From: Cannabis sativa
Taxonomy: Eukaryota > Streptophyta > Magnoliopsida > Rosales > Cannabaceae
DNA length: 64,000 bases
Assembly (NCBI RefSeq): GCF_029168945.1
Contig: NC_083602.1
Location: 65,802,600-65,866,599 of the forward strand
Direction: 5' to 3'
Below the pieces are notes generated by a model. That model did no database searches. It was not told the origin of the DNA and worked only from the letters and a program-made list of their open reading frames with translations. This document shows, one piece after another, positions 23,632 to 34,257 of this stretch; the first letter of the stretch is position 1, and every line of letters begins with the position of its first letter. A program made the translations under genes and the position numbers.

Positions 23632-24231
23632 TCATATATCAACCTTGAATTCATGCTGTAATCTCTCGTGTGCAAATTGCAACCGGATATTCCTCCCATC
23701 CAGTAACTGATCATGAATTTTAGAAGATTAGTAAGGCTAATTTTGATGCAAAGAGAGAGAGAGCACAAATACAGTGACACTACCTGACCATCTATTTCTT
23801 TAAGAGCATCGGTGGCTGCAGCTTCAGATGTGAAGTGTACAAATCCATACCCCTTTGATCTCCCACTCTTGTGGTCACAAATTACTTTAACTGCAACAAA
23901 TATATTTTGACAAACTTAGCATTCCCTTACAAGAAAAATAATGTTACTCTTAAAAAAATAAATGAGATTTACACTAATACCTTCTAGTATATCCCCATGT
24001 TTCTCAAAGGCAGCCTTTAAAACAGGTTCATTTGTATCATAAGATAGACCTACACTTCAACAACACATAATTGGATTGAGCTATTTAAATGGTGACCAAT
24101 AAACCAAAATTAAAAAGCTTGAAGCTTTGGAGACCTCCAACAAATAACTTGGCCGAGAAGTGTCTTGCCCAAAACTTTCCGGTCAATGAACATGTGCCCC
24201 AAACATGAACTCCACCATATAAGCCTCTCAT
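23632..24231 (-). CDS. Small RRM RNA-binding protein, probably mitochondrial (4 exons)
   Basis: Four exons on the minus strand, 24135-24231, 23981-24049, 23784-23890 and 23632-23706, join to 348 nt with GT-AG introns, encoding 115 residues. The protein starts MRGLYGGVHVWG. Residues 1-26 are basic with no acidic residue and end in WARHFSAKLFVG, which looks like a mitochondrial presequence directly followed by RNP2 (KLFVGGL, completed across the first intron). RNP1 is SKGYGFVHF in exon 3, and the domain closes with LLDGRNIRLQFAH. There is no glycine-rich tail. Closest families known to me are the organellar glycine-rich or small RNA-binding proteins that act in RNA editing and stability. The last residues, RLQHEFKVDI, are not familiar. 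Structure and frame are consistent throughout, so I take it as functional. Confidence 0.85.
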
Positions 24232-25205
24232 GGTTGATTTCTGTGTAAGCAGAAGCAATGGTGAGTGATAAACTAAAACGCAGAGGAGGATATGGAGGCT
24301 GTCCTGTCCATAGTCCTTTAACTACACTCACATTGCTGGGAAATGAAAAAGAAATTCCAGATTAATAGCTCTGAAGATGGAGAAGGAACCTCAAAGAGAA
24401 ATAGGCTGGGATTTGTATTTTGTGGGTAGTGCTTTAATTTCTTCTATTGGTTTGGATGGAGGCATTGTTCATATCAAGATGGCAGGGGAGCAAGGTGCTA
24501 AGGATTGGAACCTTAAAGTATTAACCCCCGAACTTGATAATACCATACTAATCTAGTTTCAACATTTCAAGCTAGGATACGTTTCTAAGCTAGAGCACAA
24601 ATTAGCTAGCTGATCGTTTTCTTAGCCAACTTAAGCATAAATAAGAAAAAGTGCAAGGTTTTCTCAGGTTAGAGCTCTCTTTTTCTTAACCCATCTCCAA
24701 TACAAAGCAATTTTCTTCCAAGATTTGGCTCCTCCTAAAACTTTGAATTAACGAATAAACATATCACAATTAAACAATTAAAAATACACTCAAACAATTC
24801 ATACCCAAACAAAGAGGACAAACTCAAATACAGGCAGCCAAAGCAGCTTAAACACTCCAAGTGAAACCAAAAGAAGCCAACAGAAAATTAAAATTTGAAA
24901 AGTAATGAAATAGAGTGAAGTAACCTTGCATATCAACTTGTCTTCTCTTTATAATTAAGACTCAGACCCCATTAAGCTCATTCTAATTTAAAACCTAATC
25001 AAAATAAATCAAGAAAATCAAAAGGGACATTCATAGATTCGTCGCTGCATGATTGGTGGAAACAAAAACCTAGGTAACTTATGAGTAGCAACTAGAAGAG
25101 CTGTATACTAGTTTTTAGGACACAAGAAGGAAGATGAGGATGAGTATCGAATTTTAGGCAGAGAGAATCGCAGAGAGGGCCTAGGAGTTCGAGCTCCATT
25201 GTTAT
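24232..25205 (-). other. 5' region of the RRM gene (leader, possible 5' UTR intron)
   Basis: An acceptor-like TTTCATTTCCCAG precedes about 24336 on the minus strand, so the coding start may lie in a second transcribed exon with a leader exon further up, perhaps around 25030-25200. A 60-codon plus-strand ORF (24377-24556) has no recognisable motif. I could not fix the promoter. Confidence 0.35.
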
Positions 25206-25625
25206 TATTTTTAATGGACAAAGTTCAAATTAAACAAAATTACTCTACATACCCCTTTTAAATTAATGTCTTTAATTTTTACCTCATTTTTCAAAATTTA
25301 TTATGTCTACTTCTTTTTTCAATCATTCTATCAATTTCACTCCTATCACTTTATAATAGTTCATTTTTCTCTAATCAAAATTTTGCTCAAACTTTCCCAT
25401 AAACCTACACATCTATCTCCAAAGAACACAATCTATTATGTTTGACATTGTATCTTAGTTATATGTGAGTGTGGTGATAATTAAAGTACAATACTCATAA
25501 AAAGAAGTATAGCGTGTAAGTAATTGACACTATGTCACGTTTACCACTTAGCTTGCAATCAGACTATATGACTTCTTTTTCACTTAACTTCTCTTTGTCT
25601 ACTTTTTTTCTTCATAATTTTCTCT
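25206..25625. other. AT-rich non-coding stretch
   Basis: No coding, repeat or regulatory feature is recognised between the RRM upstream region and the Gypsy LTR. Confidence 0.4.
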
Positions 25626-26549
25626 TATTAACTTAGATTTTCGTTAACAATAAATAAAGTATTGCAAATAAAGAATTAATACCTATAATTAATATATATG
25701 GAACACTTAAGAATTTTTACGTGATTTTGTAGTTAAAATCTATATAATCTACATACTCCACAAGTCATTATTATTTATGAGTATTTCTTAAAAATATACT
25801 TAGAATAGAGAGGAATAATTATGAAACTTTACTCAATCTCACAATGTCTCTCTTTCCTAAAATGATCGATCCTATTTGGTTTTGTCCCTATTTATAAAGG
25901 TTCTTGGAATAATAGCTATTCTCCTTTAATCTTATCTAAGTAATTGTTCATAAAACGTGGACAATACCCACATTTTATATTTACAACATGTAGATAAAAT
26001 GAAGTACCTAATGATAATCGCTTTCTGTTCTTACGTGGAAGCAGTTAGTCTCTACCAAGATAATACATTTCAGCTATGGCTCGTATCATTCGACAGTGTT
26101 CAGGGATAGCTGGTCGTATTTTGCGAGACTAGTTAAAATATTTGTCCTCGCTATAGCCTTTTTAGAGCGACTCTTAGAATTAGTCTTTCAAAATAAGTTG
26201 TATTATGCTTATTTCCGTTAGTTTTTTAATGTAGTCATGAGTATATGAGTCAATAAGTTGCAAGCTTTTAAAGAACTCGCTATCTACCCATTCTACTTAA
26301 CTCATTCTTTCCTGCTATTTACCCTCCTCGTTCATCTCAGTAAAGTTCTAAGAATTTAACTTGTAATCCTATTATCCTCGTAAATCATTATATTGATAAG
26401 GCCATGCGAGGTCATCACATCTTTTTAATCGTAGTTTATCCCGGAGCGAGACATTTATTCATTCCTCGCATTTATTATTCTCTTCATTCTTTTAGACTTA
26501 TATGATATGTGTCATGTCCATATTCAATGCTCAAATTATGGGCATAACA
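25626..26549 (-). mobile_element. Gypsy 3' LTR, minus strand
   Basis: On the minus strand it starts TGTTATGCCC and ends GTTAACGAAAATCTAAGTTAATA, paralleling 10225-11057. It has a TATA box (TATAAATAGG near 25890-25900, minus) and the leader block with CACGTAAAAATTC (about 25711-25723). To its right a purine tract, on the minus strand CTTTTTAGGGGGTAAT (26550-26565), is the PPT, so the internal region lies at higher coordinates. Confidence 0.7.
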
Positions 26550-27170
26550 ATTACCCCCTAAAAAGTATTTTTCATTTTTAAAAAAGACTTTTTTAAATCA
26601 TTGTTATCACTTGTTTGTTGTGTAACGAGAAAGCTCCTTAAATATTTGCTTTGGCGATTTTTGTCTTTCCAATAAAAAGTTAATCATGGCTTTGGTAATA
26701 AATGCACGTCTTTTCAACTGATCCGTAATTAATCACCATTGATTAAATATTTCTTTTAATCGTACAATGCTTACGATTTTGCTTATAAGACTATCATTTT
26801 TATTTCTCACCACCATTTTACCACTGTTATCCAAAAATAATAAGCACAAAATTGATAACATCCCCTGTGTATGCCCTCAATGTCTTTTTGCTTTTTTTTT
26901 CCCGCAAATTTGGAACCATTTTTTAAAATCTAGAAAATGTTTTATCCTTGAGCCTTGGATTCGTCGAGCTTTAGGAAAAACTGCGTCTAATCCATCGTTA
27001 AATTCTAAACATGGTATGGTTTTCTTCACACTTTAATTCGCATCCCACGAAGTGATTTTTTGGAATTCTGCGACTCCGTATTTTACATTTTTAAAATAGA
27101 ATTTTTCCAGTACAAGGAAAATGAATCTGTTTAACTCTAAAGTTGATAACTGACGACGGATCAGTCGAAG
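26550..27170 (-). mobile_element. 3' internal remnant of the same Gypsy element
   Basis: It contains the PPT and blocks that align with 9.89-10.22 kb in the opposite sense, such as ACGGATCAGTTGAAAAGACG and GACATTGAGGGCATAC (both minus strand). The rest of the element (pol, gag, 5' LTR) is missing. A plus-strand open stretch (26767-27036) lies where antisense transcripts start in related elements but shows no domain. Confidence 0.5.
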
Positions 27171-27416
27171 AGACCAAAGTGTGACCATGCATAGCTGCAC
27201 AACAAAAGGCATCACAGTTCAGGCAGAGTATAGAGTCTCTATCCGAATAGACTTTCAAATAGGGACTTGGAGGACAAATGTTATCCTAATTTTTGCCCGT
27301 GTGATGTGGCACCTCCACGTGGCTAAAAGTAAAAGACACGTGGGAGACAAGTTAGCACTAACCGGCCAGGGTAGTGCCATGCAGCTCCCTAAACCTCAAG
27401 ATCTTGGGGCTGCAAG
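27171..27416. other. GC-richer repeat-like sequence left of the H2B fragment
   Basis: Words such as CCTCCACGTGGC and AGACACGTGGGAGAC resemble LTR upstream sequence, and base composition is higher in GC than its neighbours. I cannot assign it to an element. Confidence 0.35.
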
Positions 27417-27563
27417 ATGGACTCAAACAAGAAGAGCATGGAGACTTACAAGATCCACATCTTCAAAGTTTTGAAACAAGTTTATCCTGATATCAGAATC
27501 TCCAACAAAGCTACGGGGATCATGAACAGTTTCATCAACAAACGAAGAGAACAAGGCATATAA
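27417..27563 (+). pseudogene. Histone H2B fragment
   Basis: The frame from ATG 27417 to TAA 27561 encodes 48 residues, of which [19 protein letters not shown] and [12 protein letters not shown] match the first half of the H2B histone fold in the intact gene at 21319 ([19 protein letters not shown] and [12 protein letters not shown]). After SFIN the H2B sequence stops abruptly and is replaced by KRREQGI. The N-terminal tail is shortened to MDSNKKS. The second half of the fold, needed for H2A pairing, is absent. The flanks do not match the flanks of the intact gene. It is a gene fragment, possibly carried by a transposon, about 5.7 kb from its likely parent or a paralogue. Confidence 0.85.
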
Positions 27564-27847
27564 CAAGGACCCTGGCTGGACCTCTAGCTAGCTGGCCAAG
27601 GATGAAAATTCATATGTCGGGCAACCTTCAGACACGGCTGGCCGACCAATACACATTATCAATCCCAAAGAAGAATAATTTTTTAAACTCAAACCAAACT
27701 CCTGAGTGTTCTGCCCTAAAATCGATTACCAGATAAAAAAAATTGTTCTAACTCTCCCTTAAATCCTTAAACCTGATAATGATACTGAGCCCAAAATAAT
27801 TCTTCAATTTTTCAATATTTTAATAATCAATGCTCTTCTTACAAAAA
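27564..27847. other. Non-coding stretch before the Gypsy insertion
   Basis: No ORF or motif is recognised. The last bases are an A-run that forms the target site. Confidence 0.4.
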
Positions 27848-27852
27848 AAAAG
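27848..27852. repeat. Gypsy target-site duplication AAAAG, left
   Basis: AAAAG directly before the LTR start at 27853 is repeated at 38597-38601 directly after the other LTR. Confidence 0.8.
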
Positions 27853-28602
27853 TGTTGACAGAGGTTTTCGGCAACCAATAAAAAATAATAATAATTTAGA
27901 GAGCTGTAAGAAATTAAGAAGGAGATTTTTTATGTGGTTGGGACGTTAATGAGCCTTAGTCCACGAGTCTGTGTATTTATGATAGTATTTAATACAGAGA
28001 ATGTTCTTGGTGAGTTTTTACTCTTATTGCACTTGTGCAACCCAGAATTCTCGACCCCTCTTTAATGAGCTTTGGGGGGTATTTATAGTATTTTTGTGGG
28101 GTGATCCCCAGAATTAAGGTACATGCATTTCTGTAAATATCAGTAAAGTTGTGCATTCCCAATGAATATATCACGGGTTAAGCACGGTCTAATCCCTAGG
28201 TGCTATAGGGATTTTATGAGGGCAGTCCTTACTCCCTCTTGACTGATGTGATTCTTCACAGAGTAGCCGTCACTAGACTTTATTGGTCATAGCCTAGTAG
28301 GTACAGATCGGGGGTTGTGCCGTCAGACTTTATTGCGTGTGGCAGTTCCAATACGCCTCCTCCCATGCGACATTAAATGCGAGATGACTGCTCAGAGGAA
28401 GCCTGACACCACCCGGAGATGCTTTGATGCTATCTTGCTCTCCGGGAGCATATGAGGCCTTGCATGCCTTCTTCGGGAGGCATATCCAAAATAATGCTTT
28501 GCTTTATAAAGACTTAGCTATTTAATTCAAACGCTAAACCCTTTCCATCCACGTGTCACTGTCCGGTTGGTCCACGTATATTGGGCAAAATCAGGGGCAA
28601 CA
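27853..28602 (-). repeat. Gypsy 3' LTR
   Basis: 750 bp, on the minus strand TGTTGCCCCTGA to GTCAACA. It matches 37908-38596 except for substitutions and a 61-bp block (near 28421-28481) that the 5' LTR lacks. The polypurine tract CTTGGGGGGTAAA (minus strand) lies at 28603-28615. Confidence 0.9.
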
Positions 28603-28615
28603 TTTACCCCCCAAG
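28603..28615 (-). promoter_or_regulatory. Polypurine tract of the minus Gypsy element
   Basis: Plus-strand TTTACCCCCCAAG, i.e. a G6 purine run immediately upstream of the 3' LTR on the element strand, primes plus-strand DNA synthesis. Confidence 0.8.
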
Positions 28616-28933
28616 CCTTGTTTAATTGTGAAGTGAACAAGGCTTGCTTAGGTGCCTCCGGCTGGCTCCTCGGTTTCCTGGCACGTGCTTTGGGCGCGTG
28701 ATGGCGTATTTAATGATCACCATTACTGCAGCGATTCACTTTTTGCAGGCGTCGATTCGTTTCTTGCCCATTGATTGATACGGCGCATTTATGGGTGTCA
28801 GACGGACACTCAAGCGTTTCCACCGCTTTGATGACAATCCAATCCAACAGTTGGATCCTGGGAATTCAAATCGTGGGCCTTCCCAACCGTTCGATTGGTA
28901 GCTGATCACAGCTGTTTCACACGTGTTTTGGCC

Positions 28934-28940
28934 TATAAAA
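28934..28940 (+). promoter_or_regulatory. TATA box of the antisense gene
   Basis: CTATAAAAGCC stands in the plus strand about 190 bp before a consensus splice donor (29128, GTAAGT) and points into the antisense gene. Confidence 0.55.
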
Positions 28941-29588
28941 GCCACCCTTCTCACTTCATTTGATTACTTTTAGAATTTCACCAAATTTTCTTAAGTTTTC
29001 CAGAGAGAAAAAGAAACCCTTGAACATAAACCCTCAAACACCATAGATTTCTTACTTATCTTTCTTCGCCGCTGCGAATCAACTCTTTACCGTTGATCAA
29101 CAACAACGCCCAATTCTCAAGCTTTACGTAAGTTCTTCGCATCTTGTACTTTAGTTTACTGTTTGTGTACATCGCATGCTTTACTGTTCATCTGCTTTTT
29201 CTGGGTTTGATGTTTAAGTTTCTGGGAATTTCTGTTTCGAGCTTTTGTGTAACGCGTTATATTCCTCCTTCGTGCTGTTCGAGTTACTTCTTTTCTTCGT
29301 ATTTTTAGTCGAGGACCCATCTTTTTCTCACGTAATGACATTCAAGGGTTTAGAGTAAACTTTGTCTTCTCGATTTGTATCCCTTTTCTTTTACTTATTC
29401 GTAATGTCACCATCTGTGGGATTCTTGCACCCGACTCTTGTCAAGGAAAACATTCTGGGGCTTTCTTTTTGACAAGTGTCCGGAGGGGGCCTCTTTCCAG
29501 CGGTTAGGGGACCCCCATTCCCTTTTCTGAGTTAGGGTTTGGTTTGGGGCCTGACTGTTGGATTTTTTCAATCTTTTTCAGAACCAAA

Positions 29589-32515
29589 ATGTCTGCATCC
29601 AGTTCCAAATCTTCAAAGAAAGGGGGGAAGCGTCTGACCACCCTAGAAGAAGTTATGAAGGGTCCGGTGGCCCAACAAGGGCACAGGTCCCGCGCCAACG
29701 GGTGGGAAGCGGCCGAGCTTCACTCCACCTTAACCTGCCCTCACTAGTTGGAACATATCATGGTGGTGGCAGGTATGAAGCCTGCGACCTCCGGGACCTA
29801 CCACCGGCCGCCCCGGGACGCGGAGACGCCCAACCACAACTACGGGGGCTTCGGAGCCTGGAGCCAAACGCACTTGATGGCCGGGGCCATGCTTCCCCTT
29901 AAAGATTACTTTATAAATTTCCTTGTATTTGTCGGCCTTGCGCCATACCAACTCATTCCTCAAGCTTACCGCCTGCTTTCAGGCTTGTTTATTTTTTACT
30001 CTGCCCGGAGCTGGGGCTCTCCCAGTCCGGCAGAGATTTTGTATTTTTACGAACTCGTTTCCATCCCCAAAAAGGGGGATAAGTTTAAGGACAGTTTTTA
30101 CGGTCTCCGGGCCCATCCTTTGAATGAGGGCCCGGTCCCTTTTAATCATCAGAAGCATGTGAAGGAATACCGTCACCGCTTCTTCTTCTCCTCCGGGTTC
30201 TAGGCTGTGGAGCATCTGGAGCTTCTCACGGAGTGGGTTAGGATTCCTCCTTATGCACGGACTGAACCTACTCAGCTTTTCCTCCAACGGGCTAAGACCT
30301 TCGCCACATATGACAAGAAGGCCCTCGACGTCGGGAGGTTGGTCACGACGGAGCACTGTCGAAAGGCCAAGCTGATCTTGGGGCATCAGTTGGTGGACGA
30401 CTCCAACCTTTCTAAAGTCGTCTGCCCTAATGTGAGGGCTCCGGCCACAGAGAAGGTATTCCGGGATGACATCATCGCCACGGCAGAGGATAAGTACCAG
30501 AAGTACCTCTTCAAGAGGGAACAAGAGCAGGCTTATAATAAGGCCCAGGTGACCGCCGGAAGGGCCCTTCACATTGGGGCTCCGGTGGAGCAGAGGACCC
30601 CCAGATCAAAGCCCGTGGTCCCGGTACCGAATACGGGGGCTCCTGATGCCAGCACTTCAGGTTCTGGTAAGTCTCCTTTAATGATACATTATGTCCCTTC
30701 CGTTTGCGAGTATGCTAGCCTTAGGCCTATAGGGTTCGATGAGCGTCTCCATAGGTTTAGGATGCCTTCCACTCGGCGGGGGAATCATCCCAAGGAGTAT
30801 TATTTCTCCCACTTAGACGATTATTTAGGTCGGTCCCGGATGGGTTTTGGACCTCCAGTGCCCGTTCCCTTGGACTCTTCAGCCTATCTATCTTCTAGCT
30901 GGTTCTGTCCCTCGGACAGCTATCTCGGGGATGATGCAGCCAGTGTTAAGATTCGGGACTTTGCTAGGGCTGAATTAGGGAGTCAGGGTAGGACTAGCTT
31001 TATTGCTTTTTTGTTAAGTGTATGCTGTTTTCACAGGTGTTCTAACACTTAACCTTTTCTCTTGTTGCAGCAGCCGTATCCATGGACGAAATCTTGGCCA
31101 CTCTTGCTGGAGCCCATAGTCCTGGTGCTTCCCCTCCTCCTACTTCTTCTCAGTTGGTCACTCCCGTGAGGGCTTCCTCCAGTGCCCCTCTGAGCAGTAT
31201 TGACTTAGTGGACGAGGAGGAGGTACTTCCTGAGAAAGCTGAAGAAGGTGAAGAAGAGCAAGAGATCGCTCTTGTGCGCAAGCGCAAGGGCAAGATGGTG
31301 GAGGAGGAGCCTTCTAAGCGCCCCAGGAGGGTGGACACTCCGGCCCCGAGTCATGACTCCGGGATTCCCTCCGAGGCAGAGGAATACACAGTGCCTCTCG
31401 GCATTGTGTTGACTCCGATTCCTGGAGACGAGGAGAGGCAGAATCTTCGGATAGCCAAGCATAACTATGCCCTTGATGAATACACCCGGGGGCATGCCGA
31501 AGTGGAGGCCTTGAAGAGGGTCATACGAGGGAGCAACAAAATGTCCTCAATGTGGAGGACTTTCGCAATCCGTGGGACCTGAACATGGATCCGCTGACGG
31601 ACTGGTTTAACCGCTTCCTGGGGCCCACCTTGGCTCCTTTTGCCGCGGAGATGACCAGCGAGTATGTCTCCCACATGACTCAATTCCCGCCCAAACGGTA
31701 CGCTGCTTGTGCATCCTTGAACTCCGTCTACCAAGTTCAAGACATCAGCAACGCCATGGCCGCGGTAAGCACTCGATTCATTTCTTTCCTCAATATTTTG
31801 TCTTAGGCATTTGATCTCACTCTTTTCTCCTTTTTCAGATTTCTGCGGAGACCAGCCGCCTCTCCAGGACCCTCGTCAATCATGGCTTCGTCCTGTCCGA
31901 ATTCGGGGGCATAGACGAGGTCGTGAGGATTTTGCGGGACCTGTCCGCTGAGAGGCGGGCGATCTAAGAGGAGGCTGAGTGAAGGGAGGCCCTTGCTAAG
32001 GCGAAGCTTGAGGAGGAGGCCAAGTAAAGGGAAGCCCAGCCGGAGGCGATGCTCCGGGAGGAGATCCTGCGGAGGGATAGGCTGGAGGCGAGGCACCGGG
32101 AGGCGCTGAGGGCGGAGGGCGAGGCTACTACCAAGGCCAAGCGCGAGCTTCGGGAGGCTAAGGAGGCCATTGACGAGATGGCCGCCAAGGTGAGGTCCTT
32201 AGAGGAGTTGCACCAGGCGGACTTGCAGTCCAGGGCTAACTTGGTCGTGGAGTTGAAGGAGCTGAAGGACTTCAGAGACTAGTCCTTGAAGAAGGCTAAA
32301 AGAGATGAGCTCCTGTCTCCCGTCTCCTGTAGCCGCTGTGTCAAGCGTTTCGACGACGGCGTCTATATGGCCTGGCAGACAAACGGCCAAAACATCAAGC
32401 TCGACTTCTATCGCAAGCCTGAGGAGGCTATTGCTAAATTTCGGGAGAAGAAGAAGAAACTTGATGCCATGCTTGAGGCGAAGTTGGGGCCTCGCCTTCC
32501 TCCTCGCGCTGACTA
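29589..32515 (+). pseudogene. Antisense ORF of the Gypsy element (spliced, degraded)
   Basis: This is a plus-strand gene inside a minus-strand Gypsy. Leader intron 29128-29581 (GTAAGT to TTTTTCAG); exon 29582-30666 starts MSASSSKSSKKGG at 29589; introns 30667-31070 and 31765-31838 have good borders. The conserved block, with LKDYFINFLVFVGLAPYQLI, LFIFYSARSWG and NEGPVPFNHQKHVKEY, belongs to the 'putative plant transposon protein' family known from antisense frames of Tat elements; its function is unknown. The third exon is acidic with a basic KRKGK patch, and the last (31839-32515) is a charged coiled coil. TAG codons at 29745 and 30201, a frameshift near 31540 and several stops after 31960 break it. 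Confidence 0.75.
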
Positions 32516-33043
32516 GGCCGCGGAATCCAGCCCAATTTTCCAAGATTATCTCTTTCTTCTCTATTTTTTTTTTATTTACAGCTGCTTTTCTTTTATTTAA
32601 GACAATCTTTAATTAAGTAGCTGCTTTATCTTCCAAGGGGAGACAATTATCTATGGCCTGTCCCCGGGCCTCTTGTATTGTATATATTATATTTTTTTTT
32701 GACCAACCCTTAGGGCCAGGATTTTTATATACATGATCTTTTTCGATGCATATATTTTTTTTCTTTTGGACCTGCCCTTTGGGTCAGGATATTTATATAT
32801 ATGATCTTTTTTTTTTGATGCATATTTTTTTTTGGACCTGCCCTTTGGGTCAGGATATTTCTTTTTGACTTTGCTTTTACTTTGAGCCTGTTTTACATCT
32901 GTCTGTGCGGTATGCCTTAGTACCCCCCTGAGTGACATGAAAACTTTGTTTTTAAGGCACTCAGTTTTATTTTAAAATATAGAGGTTGCATACATTTGGA
33001 TGGTACAAATTCTTTAAACAAGGCGTAAGTCAATTTATTTGAG
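32516..33043. other. Gypsy 3' region between antisense gene and integrase
   Basis: Three tandem-like copies of a word related to CTGCCCTTTGGGTCAGGAT, separated by T-runs and ATATAT, occupy about 32700-32870. No protein is encoded. The repeat lies at the 3' end of the antisense gene. Confidence 0.5.
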
Positions 33044-34239
33044 CTATTGGTAATATTTCCAGAGGTGGTCAGCGTTCCAAGCCCTTGGCACAATGGTTCC
33101 ATCCATTCTTTTCAGCTTATAAGTTCCGGAGCCGATCTCATCCTTGATTTCATATGGCCCTTCCCAATTTGGCCCAAGTACCCCCACTCCGGGTTCTTGA
33201 GTGGCTGGGAAGACTCTTCTTAAGACCATATCCCCAATAGCGAATTTTTTGTTTTTAACTTTGGAGTTAAAATATTTGGTCACCTTCTTTTGGTAAGCTA
33301 CCATTCGTATTTGAGACTCGTACCGGAGCTCTTCAACCTGATCGAGCGCTTCTTGCAATAAAGGTTCGTTTGTAGCTGGATCATTAGTCGTTCTCCTATG
33401 GGACGGGAATAACGTTTCTACCGGGACCATTGCTTCGCAACCGTACGCCATTGAGAAAGACGAGTGGCCGGTCGTGGTTCTTGGGGTCGTCCGGTAGGCC
33501 CATAACACTCTTGGCAACTCTTCGGGCCAGTTGTTTTTGCAGGCCAACAACTTTTTTTTAGGGTGACCTTTAGGATTTTGTTGACTGCTTCTGCTTGTCC
33601 GTTTGTTTGCGGTCTTGCCACCGCAGAGAGGCTTTTTACGACTCCGTGTTGGTTGCAGAAGTCAGTGAACTCTTCGCAATCAAATTGCTTTCCATTGTCA
33701 GAGACTATTTTGTGAGGAAGGCCATATCGACACACTATGTTTTTAATAACAAAGTCTAGTGCTTTTTTAGTAGTTATAGTCTTCATTGGCTCAGCCTCCG
33801 TCCATTTGGTGAAGTAGTCTACTGCTACTATTGCATACTTTACTCCTCCCTTTCCTGTTGGCAGGGACCCAATAAGATCTATTTCCCAGACCGCGAAGGG
33901 CCAGGGGCTAGTCATCAGGGTAATCTCATTGGGAGGAGCTCTCGGTATGTTCTTGAACCTTTGGCACGAATCACATTTTTGGACGTAGTCTATGCAATCT
34001 TTTTTCTTTGTTGGCCAGAAGTACCCTTGTCTCAATATTTTCTTTAAGAGACTTGGTCCTTCTATATGATCTCCACAAAACCCTTCATGGACCTCTAGCA
34101 TAATTTGCCTAGCTTCAGGATCCGATACACACCTTAAATAAGGCATGCTGAGTCCTCTTCGGTAGAGAATTTTGTCCATCATCACATAACGGTGAGCCTG
34201 GTACTGAATCTTTCTGGACATCGCCCTTTCTTGGGGCAA
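33044..34239 (-). pseudogene. Gypsy integrase, one frameshift
   Basis: On the minus strand this follows RNase H. The zinc-binding HHCC part includes HEGFCGDH and CDSCQRF. The catalytic core shows the first Asp in WEIDLIGSLPTGKGG, the second in IVSDNGKQFD and the Glu in NGQAEAVNKILKV. Near 33545 the frame shifts in a run of eight T (plus strand). The other frame resumes LLACKNNWPEELPRVLWAY and continues to GPYEIKDEIGSGTYKL and the end WNADHLWKYYQ. Apart from the one-base shift the integrase looks complete, including all three catalytic residues. Confidence 0.85.
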
Positions 34240-34257
34240 CTCACCTTTCGTTATGTA

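Noticed and set aside
24110..24331. Minus-strand 73-codon ORF over RRM exon 1
   Set aside because: It is another frame of the true exon; the RRM frame gives KLFVGG and splices correctly to the rest of the domain.
24377..24556. Plus-strand 60-codon ORF (MEKEPQREIGWDLYFVG) opposite the RRM gene
   Set aside because: No recognisable domain, no partner exons and it lies in the 5' region of the RRM gene on the other strand.
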